Position numbers and translations under genes: made by a program. A stretch of 64,000 nt of DNA from positions 167,769-231,768 of the forward strand of contig JALGYY010000004.1 of NCBI GenBank assembly GCA_025782575.1. The letters are read 5' to 3'. Below are positions 1 to 8,538 of the stretch, piece after piece. Below the pieces are notes generated by a model. That model was given only the letters and a program-made list of their open reading frames with translations, had not been told where the DNA came from and did not search any database. Source of the DNA: a bacterium (lineage in GTDB: Bacteria; Orphanbacterota; Orphanbacteria; Orphanbacterales; Orphanbacteraceae). Within the stretch, counting starts at the first letter, position 1. Each line of letters starts with the position of its first letter.

Positions 1-1017
1 CCTGAACTTCGCACGATCGCCATCTATATTCTTCAGGATATCCGCCAGATAGGTGGCGTTGTATCCGATATCCATCTCGTCCTCATCGTATTCCGCTTCG
101 AGCCGATCTGTCGCCTCGCCGAGGTCCGGCGTATTCGATTTCAGCACGACCGCCCCCTTCCTGACCGAAACCTGCACCTGATGGGTCAGGCTGTCGCTCA
201 GGATCGCCACGCGCCGGCAGGAGGTCATCATGGCGGCCCGATCGGTGATCATGTTTTTATTGTTGTCCTTCGGGATCACCTGTTCGTACCGAGGGAAGGG
301 CCCCTCGAGAAGGCGGGAATAAACCACCGTTCCGCCGAAAGAGAACACCAGGTAGTTGTTGTCGACTTTGATGTCCACCATTTCTTCCGAATCGTCGGAC
401 AGGTTGATCATCTGGCCGAGCGCCTTGGGGGAGACGAGAAACTCTTTTTTCCCCTTCACCGGGAACTCGCCCGTCTTTTCCATGCGGGCCAGCCGATACC
501 CGTCGGTAGCGACCATCTCCATTCGCCTTGGCTCGATCCGCCAGAAGACGCCGTTCAGGGCGGGGCGGGTTTCGTCTCGAGAAACGGCAAACATTGTTTT
601 GGCGATCATCCGCCGAAGCATTGCGGCCGGAAGCTGCAGTCTCTCTCTCGTCTGCACGGTGGGGATCTTCGGAAACTCCTCTTCCACGATTCCCATGATG
701 CGGTACTTCGTTTCGCCACACTCGATCTGGATTCTTGTCTCGTCCTGGAGCGAGATGTGAATCGGCTTGTCCGGCAGAAGCCGGACGATTTCACCAAGCC
801 GCCTCGCCGGAACGGTCACCATGCCCGGCTTCTTCACCTCTCCGGCCAACGTGGTCGAAACCGAAGTGTCCAGGTCCGTGGAGATGACCGTAATGGAATC
901 TTTCTTCACATCCAGAAGGAGGTTGGAAAGAACAGGCAGAGTGGTTTTGGGCGGAACGATATGAAGGACCATTTCCAAGGTCCTCGAAAGATCGCTCTTG
1001 CTGGTCAGGAATTCCAT
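1..1017 (-). CDS. dnaN: DNA polymerase III subunit beta (sliding clamp), 3'-truncated by window edge
   Basis: The minus strand stays open from an ATG at 1017 to the window edge (339 codons). It encodes the beta clamp, the ring that tethers the replicative polymerase to DNA. The N-terminus reads MEFLTSKSDLSRTLEMVLHI. Family hallmarks follow, including LPVLSNLLL near residue 28, a central ATDGYRLA and a later NNYLVFSF. The family is usually 365-380 residues, so roughly 30-40 C-terminal residues lie outside the window. A G-rich Shine-Dalgarno (GAGGGGGG) precedes the start. The gene points away from dnaA, which lies 18 kb to the right; many bacteria have the two genes adjacent. Confidence 0.95.
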   Translation of the reverse strand, partial: MEFLTSKSDLSRTLEMVLHIVPPKTTLPVLSNLLLDVKKDSITVISTDLDTSVSTTLAGEVKKPGMVTVPARRLGEIVRLLPDKPIHISLQDETRIQIECGETKYRIMGIVEEEFPKIPTVQTRERLQLPAAMLRRMIAKTMFAVSRDETRPALNGVFWRIEPRRMEMVATDGYRLARMEKTGEFPVKGKKEFLVSPKALGQMINLSDDSEEMVDIKVDNNYLVFSFGGTVVYSRLLEGPFPRYEQVIPKDNNKNMITDRAAMMTSCRRVAILSDSLTHQVQVSVRKGAVVLKSNTPDLGEATDRLEAEYDEDEMDIGYNATYLADILKNIDGDRAKFR

Positions 1018-1281
1018 CGGGACCCCCCTCAATAACCCCCTCAAACTCAATCGATTAGAGCGGTGCTGCGCACACTGCTCCAAGATTTTTCAGTATAGGA
1101 CAGCGTCCGGATTGGGGCAAGGGAAAAGAACCCCGGAGAGGGGCGTGTAAGCTGTTGGTTTTCGGTCGGTTAGGGGGGTGGGTTTTCCGGGGTTTCGGGG
1201 GGTGCGATCCGGGGTGGGCAGGCCGTGCGAAAGGCCCGATCCTCTGGACATTTCGCACGCCGGTTTGATAGCCTTTTCTTG

Positions 1282-2058
1282 ATGCATAATCCTCCCGGAA
1301 TGGTCTCTCTACTACTCGTCTGGTCGGTTGCGCTCACCGCTGCGGGTGCGCCCGCTTCCGATACACCCGATTTCCAGGCAAGGCTCTCCGACGCACTCGA
1401 GACTGTCGAAACGCTGATCGAGGATTCTGACCGGGAGTCCGCGCTCGACCTCCTTTCCCCTCTTCTTCGGGAAGCTCGTGCCGCAGATGACAGGAGAGCC
1501 GAGAGCAGAATTCTCATAACGAGAGGGCGTCTGCAGATCGGTCGAGGCAGACCGCTTGAAGCAGAGCCTGATCTTGTTTCGGCAGTCGCACTCTCAGAGG
1601 CTCTCTCTGATTCGACTCTCCTCTGCGAGGGGCTCTACCAGCTTGGTTATGCCCACCGTCGCCTTGGCCGTTTTGAGAAATCGAGAAACGCGTTCGAACG
1701 CCTGATCCGCGTGGCGACTGCCTCCCGCGACTCAACTCATATTGCTCGCGGACTGCTGGGAACGACTTCGCCCCTGATCAACGCCGGCTCGCTCGACACG
1801 GCGCTTGTCCGTCTCGAAACGGCACTGGAGCTTTTCCAGCGCTTCCGCCTGGAGAAGGACGAGCTGAACGCCACCCACCTGCTCGGTCTTGTGAACGCCA
1901 ACCGGGGAGAGAACGAAAAGGCAAAAAAATGGTGGGAGCAAACGCTCTCCAGATCGAGAGAGCTTGGCTCGCCCATGATGGAAGCGGGAAGCCTGTCGAA
2001 TCTGGCGACGCTGGAAGCTCTTACCGGGATTCCTTCTCATGCAGCCGAATACTTATGA
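1282..2058 (+). CDS. TPR-CHAT protein, N-terminal part (frameshifted)
   Basis: This encodes the signal peptide (MVSLLLVWSVALTAAGA) and the first half of a tetratricopeptide-repeat array. The frame closes with TGA at 2056-2058 in the middle of a TPR helix: it reads ...AAEYL and stops, while the next frame continues ERAYALYLG. Removing one nucleotide near 2056 restores a continuous TPR, so this and the next entry are one gene of about 920-950 codons. The frame opens at a GTG at 1225. ATG 1282 or ATG 1300 is likelier, because the signal peptide then begins at or near the N-terminus. TPR arrays usually act as protein-binding scaffolds. The start is uncertain. Confidence 0.8.
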   Translation: MHNPPGMVSLLLVWSVALTAAGAPASDTPDFQARLSDALETVETLIEDSDRESALDLLSPLLREARAADDRRAESRILITRGRLQIGRGRPLEAEPDLVSAVALSEALSDSTLLCEGLYQLGYAHRRLGRFEKSRNAFERLIRVATASRDSTHIARGLLGTTSPLINAGSLDTALVRLETALELFQRFRLEKDELNATHLLGLVNANRGENEKAKKWWEQTLSRSRELGSPMMEAGSLSNLATLEALTGIPSHAAEYL

Positions 2059-4078
2059 GCGGGCATACGCACTCTATCTGGGTGACCAACGCTTTCGCGC
2101 CTCTCTGATCCCCGCGCGAAATGCCGCGATCCTTCGAATCCGGATGGGGCAGTTCGCCGCGGCGCAGTCGATGTTCGAAGACCTCCTTGACCTCTGCCGG
2201 GCCAACGGGTATCTCGATCACGAAGCGAATTTTCTGGTCTCCCTCGGATCGCTTGCCTACAAGCGGGGCCGATTGCAGGAGAGCGCCGGAAACTACCGCG
2301 CCGCCCTGGCGATTCTGGAAGATACGCGCGCAACTGTTCCACGGAACGAGGCAACCGTCGGTCTCGCACAGGTTTTAAGTGCTGTCGACAGCGTCGCGGA
2401 AGCACTCTCCCTGCTGAAAGATCAGGTGTCCGGCGGAATTGCCGGCCTCCCTCCAAATCAGCGCTTTGCTACAAACATAGAACTCGGGAGAACGCTCCTG
2501 CTCAGCGGGCGGCCTGCCGATGCGATCCGATTGCTCGAACCGATCCCCAGAGAGGCGGAAGAGCTCGGTTTCCGCTCCTTCGAGCTCTCGGCAAAAATCG
2601 AGCTGTCCGATGCACACGAGGCGATCGGGGAATCCGGGCGCAGCCTTTCCATCCTGCGGGAGGCGGCCACTCTCTGGGAAGAAGAGCGACAAGTCCCGGT
2701 TGACATGGAGTGGCGGGAGCAGAGGGGCGAGATCGGTTCCGATATCTCGACGCGGATCGCCTCCGTCATGCTCGGTAACACGAGCGCCCCGATAGAGAAC
2801 CGGCGAATCTCCGATGCGTTCGACGCGTTGCAGCGTTTCAAAGCCCGCACACTATTGGAGAGAATCTCGCGCCCCGGCACTCCCATTCCGGTCCTCGCCG
2901 ACCGATCCGTTACGGTGGTAGAGCTGCAGTCAGGCCTATTGAAACAGGGGGAGCTTCTTCTCGATATCTACTGCGGGGAAGATCGCTCTTTTCTGTTCGC
3001 TGTTACGCCGGATTCGCTCCGCGTCACCATTCTCCCGGGGAGGTCTGTTCTGGAGCGGCGCATCGATCTCCTCCACGAACTCCTGCGGAGCGCGGGGGGA
3101 GCGGCCAGTCGAGAGGCGGGCAAAGGGGCGACCGAGAGCATGGCCACCTGGCTCTTTGCCGGTGTCTCGGACCTGCTCGCATCGTCAACACATCTTCTCC
3201 TCATTCCCGACGGCCCGCTCAATCGGATTCCACTCTCAGTCCTGCCCGTCGCAGACAGTGCGGGAGATCGGAAACCGCTGATTTACTCCAAAACCGTCAT
3301 GCGGTATCCCTCGGCGACTCTTCTCGCCAGGCTCCGCGACAAGAGCGCTCTGCCGCCAAACGATTCGATTTCGATTCTGGCCGTTGCCGGAAGCCGGGGA
3401 GCCAGCGGCGAGGAGCTCCCCGGAGCCCTTCGAGAAGCCGCCGCCCTGGAGAAGCGCTTTCGACATGTCACCCTACTCGCAAAAGTCAAAGCGCGATCGG
3501 GCCTTCGAATCTTTTCGGGGTTCGACGTCCTCCATTTTGCGGCGCACACAACCATCGACGACCAGAACCCGTGGCTCTCCGCAATTCAGACCGGCCCCTC
3601 GGGGGGCCGTGCCATTCGGGCGGCTGAGATTGCGGGGCTTGATCTCGACGCCCGCCTGGTCGTGCTCTCCGGGTGTGAATCGGCGAGCGGTCGAATTCTG
3701 AACGGAGAAGGGGTACTCGGCCTCAGCACCTCCTTTCTGGGTGCCGGAGTCCCTGCGGTGGTAGCGACGCTCTGGCCGGTAGACGACCGGGCGACCGCCG
3801 ACCTGATGCTTCTCTTCTACGAGAACCTGGCGGACGGAGACGCTTTGGGGGTAGCATTGCGGGAGGCACAGGTCGAAATCGCGGGACATCCGGCAACGGA
3901 ACATCCTTTCTTCTGGGCGGGAATTATCGTGCTCGGAGACGCCTCGATTCGCCTGCCGATCGAGAGAATCGAGCCCGACCACGGGTGGGCCTTTATCCTT
4001 TTTACCCTTCTCGCGCTCCTGGTCATTCTCTGGCTCTGGAAATCGAGAAAGAATCAAAGCGAGGTCCGGCGTTTGTGA
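2039..4078 (+). CDS. TPR-CHAT protein, C-terminal part: CHAT caspase-like protease domain and membrane anchor
   Basis: TPR helices fill about the first 250 codons, followed by a CHAT domain (clan CD, caspase/separase-like). The predicted dyad is present: His503 in HFAAH and Cys546 in LSGCESASG. The downstream family signature VPAVVATLWPVDD and a closing FFWAG block are also there. The C-terminus is a single hydrophobic helix (WAFILFTLLALLVILWLW) followed by basic residues. With the signal peptide of the upstream fragment, the CHAT domain should sit outside the cytoplasm, tethered to the inner membrane. The apparent start ATG 2039 is probably a by-product of the frameshift. The stop overlaps the start of the ECF sigma gene (GTGA). 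Confidence 0.85.
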   Translation: MQPNTYERAYALYLGDQRFRASLIPARNAAILRIRMGQFAAAQSMFEDLLDLCRANGYLDHEANFLVSLGSLAYKRGRLQESAGNYRAALAILEDTRATVPRNEATVGLAQVLSAVDSVAEALSLLKDQVSGGIAGLPPNQRFATNIELGRTLLLSGRPADAIRLLEPIPREAEELGFRSFELSAKIELSDAHEAIGESGRSLSILREAATLWEEERQVPVDMEWREQRGEIGSDISTRIASVMLGNTSAPIENRRISDAFDALQRFKARTLLERISRPGTPIPVLADRSVTVVELQSGLLKQGELLLDIYCGEDRSFLFAVTPDSLRVTILPGRSVLERRIDLLHELLRSAGGAASREAGKGATESMATWLFAGVSDLLASSTHLLLIPDGPLNRIPLSVLPVADSAGDRKPLIYSKTVMRYPSATLLARLRDKSALPPNDSISILAVAGSRGASGEELPGALREAAALEKRFRHVTLLAKVKARSGLRIFSGFDVLHFAAHTTIDDQNPWLSAIQTGPSGGRAIRAAEIAGLDLDARLVVLSGCESASGRILNGEGVLGLSTSFLGAGVPAVVATLWPVDDRATADLMLLFYENLADGDALGVALREAQVEIAGHPATEHPFFWAGIIVLGDASIRLPIERIEPDHGWAFILFTLLALLVILWLWKSRKNQSEVRRL

Positions 4079-4701
4079 TTCCCCCGGGATCTGATCGTCT
4101 AACGAAACAAGAGGGTGGTCAGGAGACACCGTCCGACGAAGAGCTCCTGGCAATAATGGCCCGTCCGGACTCGAAGGACGCCGGGGCGGCGGGGGAAGAG
4201 CTATTCGGGCGATACTCGAAACGCGTTTATCTCTGGTGTCTTCGCTATGTCAAGGATCACGATGCCGCGCTCGATCTCGCACAGGATTCGCTCATGAGTG
4301 CCTTTCGATCAATCGAGTCGTTCCAGGGCCGGTCACGATTCTCTTCGTGGCTCTTTGCGATCACCAGAAACCGATGTCTCTCGTCGCTCCGGCCTGTCTC
4401 TCTTTTGCGTGACGACGATCGCGATCCCGATTCGGTGGCATCGCCCGACGACCCTCCCCTCCAGCAGCTTACCGACTCGGAAAGCGAAGCTTCATTGCTG
4501 AAGCTCATTCGCACCACCCTGGAGCCGATCGAGCAGAAAGTCATCTGGTTCCGGTGTTTCGAAAAGATGCCCGTCGACCAGATCACGGGCATGCTCGCGA
4601 TCGAGGGGGCGTCGGGAGCGCGGGGAATCATCCAGAGAGCAAGGCGAAAACTTCGTGCCGCCCTCAAGAAGAGACCGGCGAGCGAGGAGAACGAACAATG
4701 A
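4075..4701 (+). CDS. RNA polymerase sigma factor, ECF family
   Basis: This is a 208-residue sigma-70 family protein. Region 2 spans about residues 40-110 (ELFGRYSKRVYLWCLRYV, DLAQDSLMSAF, SSWLFAITRNRCL). Region 4 follows with a helix-turn-helix (MPVDQITGMLAIEGASGARG, then an Arg/Lys-rich helix). The GTG at 4075 is chosen because it overlaps the CHAT stop in GTGA and has GAGG about ten bases upstream; a longer in-frame opening at 3985 would run deep into the CHAT gene. It probably directs polymerase to an envelope-response regulon. The anti-sigma gene follows in a 4-nt overlap, so the three genes should be co-translated. Confidence 0.92.
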   Translation: MIPPGSDRLTKQEGGQETPSDEELLAIMARPDSKDAGAAGEELFGRYSKRVYLWCLRYVKDHDAALDLAQDSLMSAFRSIESFQGRSRFSSWLFAITRNRCLSSLRPVSLLRDDDRDPDSVASPDDPPLQQLTDSESEASLLKLIRTTLEPIEQKVIWFRCFEKMPVDQITGMLAIEGASGARGIIQRARRKLRAALKKRPASEENEQ

Positions 4702-5378
4702 GCAGACGAGTGTGTGTTCTGGCTGCAGAGATCGGCGACATTCCGAATCTCCCGGACAACGACCCCAAAAGCGTTCACGTGCGAGAGTGTCCTCGTTGCC
4801 GCGCCCTCCTCGACTCCTACCTGGCGTTTATGAGCGGGGGAAACGAAGCGGACGCGGATCGCTTGGTTGAAGCGGAAAACGTTCTTCGCGACAGGATCGC
4901 CGCGGAGATCGCGCGAACCGGCGACGTCGGCGGCTCGCCGGTTCCTAAAAAGAGACGCCCTGAAACGCGAGGACTGAGAGGCGTCCGGCGCGCGTTGCTT
5001 GCCACGGCAGCCCTGCTTCTCGTCGCCGTTTTCCTATACAACATCAACGAAGGAGACGAACGGGAGATTCGCCTTCGCGGAGAACCGAAAACGTCCGAGC
5101 AGGAGTGGGGCTGGGGCGACAACCGTGTCGGGGCGGATGGTTCTCTTCTGCTATCCTGGGAGCCTCTGGCCTCCGCCGATGAGTACGCAATCGACCTCTA
5201 CGACACGGACCTCGAACTGCTCCGTCGTTTCGGGCCCTACAAGAAGACCTCCGCAACAATTTCAAATGACGACATCGTCGCGCTCGGTTCGCCCCGGATT
5301 ATCTTGCTTCGTGTCGTCGCCCGGCGCCGGGGTGATGATGTCAGCGTTTCTCCGACGTGGTCGGTCGCCCTTCCCTGA
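4698..5378 (+). CDS. Membrane anti-sigma factor with zinc-type N-terminus
   Basis: This 226-residue protein starts at an ATGA overlap with the sigma gene. Near the N-terminus is a His-X3-Cys-X2-Cys motif (HVRECPRC, residues 27-34), the hallmark of zinc-binding anti-sigma (ZAS) domains. One transmembrane helix lies at about residues 97-112 (LLATAALLLVAVFLY). The outer part, about 110 residues (SLLLSWEPLASADEYAIDLYD), resembles a fibronectin-III-like sensor domain. The order CHAT, sigma, anti-sigma suggests that the outer domain, or its cleavage, controls release of the sigma factor. The role follows from family and synteny; cleavage by the CHAT protein is speculation. Confidence 0.83.
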   Translation: MSRRVCVLAAEIGDIPNLPDNDPKSVHVRECPRCRALLDSYLAFMSGGNEADADRLVEAENVLRDRIAAEIARTGDVGGSPVPKKRRPETRGLRGVRRALLATAALLLVAVFLYNINEGDEREIRLRGEPKTSEQEWGWGDNRVGADGSLLLSWEPLASADEYAIDLYDTDLELLRRFGPYKKTSATISNDDIVALGSPRIILLRVVARRRGDDVSVSPTWSVALP

Positions 5379-5720
5379 CTTTTTCGCCGCCGTCCGCAGA
5401 CGTATGCGTTTTATCCGTCTACTTTCCTCCGACAACCTGTCTAGGGCCGTTGAGGGGGCCCGTATCTCTCTACTTATTTTGATCTTTCAATAAATATTGC
5501 TTGACAGGTTTTCAGGCGCAGAATCTCGGTGAGCCGCGCTCCCTTGTACGCCGGCCGCAAGACGGGCTCTCCTCGTCTCGGATCGATTCAATCAACTCTT
5601 CCTGCCGAATCTCTCAAGTTCATTGCCGGTCCTTGGTGTAGCCCCTCTCCCGAAGCCGAAAAAGGGCATGCTAAAATATCAGCGGGGCTTGGAACGATAA
5701 GGGTGGATCGGGAGGGGAAG
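5379..5720 (+). promoter_or_regulatory. Intergenic region with extended -10 promoter for the HNH gene
   Basis: No coding frame in this 342-bp gap looks real. At 5669-5677 lies TGCTAAAAT, an extended -10 element (TGn plus TAAAAT), about 44 bp before the ATG at 5721. A TTGACA hexamer at 5501-5506 sits in an AT-rich patch but has no good -10 at 17 bp. GGAGGGGAAG directly before 5721 is the ribosome-binding site. Confidence 0.5.
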
Positions 5721-6890
5721 ATGGCGATGACGACGACGAAAAAGATGGACTCGGTTCTGGCGACGTATTCCAATCATGAGATCATTCGAAAAGGGGATCG
5801 GGCGGTTCAGAGCCGACATGAACTCTCCATCGAGATTCTCGACTGTCTGGTCGAGATCGAGGGGCGATCGATATTTCTAAAGGAAGGGTACTCCTCGCTT
5901 TTCGATTACTGCACGCGGAGATGGCACTACTCACCCCCTAAAGCGGGGCGGTTCATAGCGGCTGCCCGATGTATGAAGAGCTTTCCAGGTGTGCGGGATT
6001 TGCTTTTGCGGCGCAAGATTACACTCTGTGGCGTCTCCATGATCGCCGGAATCCTAACGGATGAGAACTCCGACAAGATCCTTCAGGAAGTTTCGGGAAA
6101 GAGATTCGTGGAGATCGAAAAGATCGTCGCCTCGCTGAAGATCGCTCCGAAGATCCGGGAGTCGATACGGCCGATCGGACTGCAGGAACCGGCGGGCGGG
6201 CGGGATCGAAGCGCCGATCACGAGGATCTCTTTCAGCCGAATCGAACACTTGGGAACTATCAAATTGATAGTGATTTTGTGGATGAACAGACGGATCAGC
6301 TGGGGGGCGACTCTCCAATCGATAACCATAAAATGAAACTCGAACAGCGCTACGAAATTCGGTTCTCGGCGAGCGAAGAATTCTGCCGGGACCTGGAGCG
6401 GGCGAAGATGGTCTGCTCCCGTAGTTGGAATCTGGAAGCGATTCTGGGGAGAGCGATCAAGGACCTGCTGGAGAAGCGGGACCCCGAGCAGAAAGAGGCA
6501 CGGCTGAAGAAGAGAGAAGCGAGGAAGCAGAGCAAGTCGGAGGGCCAGGCGCAGAGATTTGCGAAAAGCGGTTCCCCGGCCATACCGGCAACCGTGAGCG
6601 GCTCAGAAATGGCCGATGAGAAAGAGCCTCCAGGCAAGGGAGCAGAGGGGCTGCCCGTTCGTTCCCGACATATCCCGGCCCACTTGCGGGACGCGGTGTT
6701 CAACCGTGACAAAGGGCGCTGCACCTACACCAGTTCCCTCGACATCCAATGCGACTCGACCGCTCACCTGCAGATCGATCACATCACACCGTTCTGCCGG
6801 GGCGGGGGGCACTCCCTCGAGAATCTGCATCTCTTGTGCGGCAAGCACAACCGGTTGGCAGCGCGCGAAATGTCACTGACGAAGCGTTGA
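5721..6890 (+). CDS. HNH endonuclease domain protein
   Basis: This 389-residue protein has a charged helical N-terminal region (HELSIEILDCLVEIEGR, then KEGYSSLFDYCTRRWHYS), a Lys/Glu-rich linker and a C-terminal HNH nuclease fold. The HNH core is RDAVFNRDKGRCTYT, AHLQIDHITPFCRGGGHSLE, then NLHLLCGKHN. Start ATG 5721 is preferred over the upstream opening at 5529 because of its strong Shine-Dalgarno GGAGGGG. Such proteins occur in many copies in some genomes and are often annotated only as HNH endonuclease; the substrate is unknown. It stands alone with its own promoter and a weak terminator. No intein or intron context was seen. Confidence 0.85.
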   Translation: MAMTTTKKMDSVLATYSNHEIIRKGDRAVQSRHELSIEILDCLVEIEGRSIFLKEGYSSLFDYCTRRWHYSPPKAGRFIAAARCMKSFPGVRDLLLRRKITLCGVSMIAGILTDENSDKILQEVSGKRFVEIEKIVASLKIAPKIRESIRPIGLQEPAGGRDRSADHEDLFQPNRTLGNYQIDSDFVDEQTDQLGGDSPIDNHKMKLEQRYEIRFSASEEFCRDLERAKMVCSRSWNLEAILGRAIKDLLEKRDPEQKEARLKKREARKQSKSEGQAQRFAKSGSPAIPATVSGSEMADEKEPPGKGAEGLPVRSRHIPAHLRDAVFNRDKGRCTYTSSLDIQCDSTAHLQIDHITPFCRGGGHSLENLHLLCGKHNRLAAREMSLTKR

Positions 6891-6934
6891 GAAACGAATG
6901 ATCAAGGCGCGGATCAGGAAAACGCATACGTCAC

Positions 6935-6954
6935 CGGACAAGTCCGATTTTTTT
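6935..6954 (+). terminator. Weak intrinsic terminator after the HNH gene
   Basis: CGGA-CAAG-TCCG is a short stem followed by A and seven T residues at 6948-6954. The four-pair stem is minimal, so the call rests mainly on the T-run and the position 45 bp after the stop codon. Confidence 0.45.
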
Positions 6955-7152
6955 CGCCGACCTTGTGATTCTCCGCCCTTCTTCGTGTCTCACCTGTAGA
7001 CGGCTAGGGCCGTTGCCGCTTGGGCGTCGCCGGGGTGGGCTTCGCCGGGGGTGTGCGGGCGGCCATCGTGCACGGCGTGACCGTTGCGTCGGCACTCGAC
7101 GTGAGCCCCACCCTGAGCGGCGCCCTTACTACAATCTAAAGGAGCTCAGACC

Positions 7153-7818
7153 ATGTCATTACGCATTAACGACGAAGCGCCTGATTTCACGGCCGAAACA
7201 ACTCAAGGGAAGATCCGGTTTCACAAGTGGATCGGCGACGGGTGGGCCGTGCTGTTTTCTCACCCGAAAGACTATACCCCGGTCTGCACGACCGAGCTCG
7301 GCTACATGGCCGGTATTGCGGGTGAATTCGCCAAACGAAACTGCAAGATCGTCGGCCTCAGCGTTGACCCCGTGGAAAGCCACAAAGGGTGGGCCAAAGA
7401 TATCGAAGAGACACAAGGACACGCGTTGAACTATCCGTTGATCGCCGACACGGACCTGGCCGTATCCAAGCGATACAACATGCTGCCTGCGGAAGAAGAG
7501 GGGTCCTCGGAGGGCCGGACCGCTGCGACGAACGCGACCGTTCGGTCGGTCTTTGTCGTCGGGCCGGACAAAAAAATCAAGATGATGTTGACCTATCCCA
7601 TGAGTTCGGGCCGTAACTTCAATGAGATCCTTCGGGTACTCGACTCCATGCAGATGACAGCCGCACACCAGGTGGCCACACCGGTTAACTGGGTGCCTGG
7701 CGAGGACGTCATCATCCTGCCATCGGTTAGTGACGAGGAAGCCGGCAAGATGTTTCCGCGCGGCGGGGAGACGGTAAAACCCTACCTGCGCGTTGTTCCG
7801 CAGCCGAATTCAAAATAG
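7153..7818 (+). CDS. 1-Cys peroxiredoxin (AhpC/TSA family, Prx6 type)
   Basis: This 221-residue thiol peroxidase reduces H2O2 and alkyl hydroperoxides in the cytoplasm. The active-site motif DYTPVCTTELG has the peroxidatic cysteine at residue 45. VDPVESHKGWAKDI and the long C-terminal domain (ATPVNWVPGEDVIILPSVSD) are typical of the Prx6/1-Cys group. No resolving cysteine is apparent in the usual 2-Cys position, so an external thiol would recycle it. Length matches the family (about 215-225). A clear AAAGGAG site precedes the ATG. It does not form an obvious operon with its neighbours. Confidence 0.95.
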   Translation: MSLRINDEAPDFTAETTQGKIRFHKWIGDGWAVLFSHPKDYTPVCTTELGYMAGIAGEFAKRNCKIVGLSVDPVESHKGWAKDIEETQGHALNYPLIADTDLAVSKRYNMLPAEEEGSSEGRTAATNATVRSVFVVGPDKKIKMMLTYPMSSGRNFNEILRVLDSMQMTAAHQVATPVNWVPGEDVIILPSVSDEEAGKMFPRGGETVKPYLRVVPQPNSK

Positions 7819-7869
7819 CGGCGCATCGCTCTGATTCCGGGAAGACACACAAACCGAGAGGAGAGGCCC

Positions 7870-8493
7870 ATGCCTAATTACACACGTCGACTCGCTGCGA
7901 TGTCACTCGCCTCCATGCTCGCCTTCCTGGGCTGGTGCGTGCCCGCAGAGGCAGTTCGCTACAACACGTCAACCCCACCGGCACGGTCGAATTTAGCGTG
8001 GTCCGGGGTATTCGCGTCTACCCCGCAGGGGGGAATCATTCCCCACGGTTCCGTGGTGAGTGCGATGGACGACCTCGGGCAGATCTACGTCGCCGGCACA
8101 TTTGACCTTCCCGGCGTCGGTCCGATTCGGGTTGCCTGGTGGGACGGAAGCCACTGGGAGATTATCGGAAACCGTGTCGTCAAAAGTGGCGCCATCGAGT
8201 CCCACGTGTCAGCGATCGCTGTGGACGGTGCGGGCAATATCTATGTTGGTGGATTGTTCACCGACGCCTACCACGATGACGGTTCGTTCGTCTCCTCCCG
8301 GAATATCGTCAGGTGGAATGCGGTCGCACTGCAATGGGAGTCAATCGGAGAGGGGACCGACGGGTGGGTGAGAGATATCGCCGCGCTTCCGAATGGCGAC
8401 CTTTATGTGGCCGGCGATTTCTCTGTCGTTTTTAACCCGGGGGGCGGTGCGGTCTCAGCTCCCCACATCGCCAGGTGGGATTCGGGATTATAG
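7870..8493 (+). CDS. Surface beta-propeller protein, N-terminal part ending at an in-frame TAG
   Basis: A signal peptide (MSLASMLAFLGWCVPAEA region) is followed by propeller-like repeats with the motif IYVGGLF/LYVAGDF about every 50-60 residues. The frame ends at TAG 8491-8493 in the middle of a repeat (IARWDSGL-stop-QWEPVGGG) and continues in the same frame to 11529. Similar repeats read RWNxxxxQWExxGxG, so the stop probably replaces a Gln codon (CAG to TAG). Together the two parts would give a protein of 1,219 residues. The broken gene may be a pseudogene, a read error or a readthrough case. Ribosome-binding site GAGAGGAG precedes the ATG. Confidence 0.8.
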   Translation: MPNYTRRLAAMSLASMLAFLGWCVPAEAVRYNTSTPPARSNLAWSGVFASTPQGGIIPHGSVVSAMDDLGQIYVAGTFDLPGVGPIRVAWWDGSHWEIIGNRVVKSGAIESHVSAIAVDGAGNIYVGGLFTDAYHDDGSFVSSRNIVRWNAVALQWESIGEGTDGWVRDIAALPNGDLYVAGDFSVVFNPGGGAVSAPHIARWDSGL

Positions 8494-8538
8494 CAATGGG
8501 AGCCGGTCGGCGGCGGTACCGATGGCAATTGTGATCAG

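Noticed and set aside
181..1035. Long plus-strand frame opposite dnaN
   Set aside because: It is antisense to a clear beta-clamp gene and has no family resemblance.
5721..6890. HNH gene as a homing endonuclease or intron remnant
   Set aside because: It has its own promoter and terminator, no interrupted host gene and no intron-like structure around it.
8491..8493. Stop-codon reassignment (TAG to Gln)
   Set aside because: rpmH, rpmG and thrC end in TAG, so the window uses the standard code.
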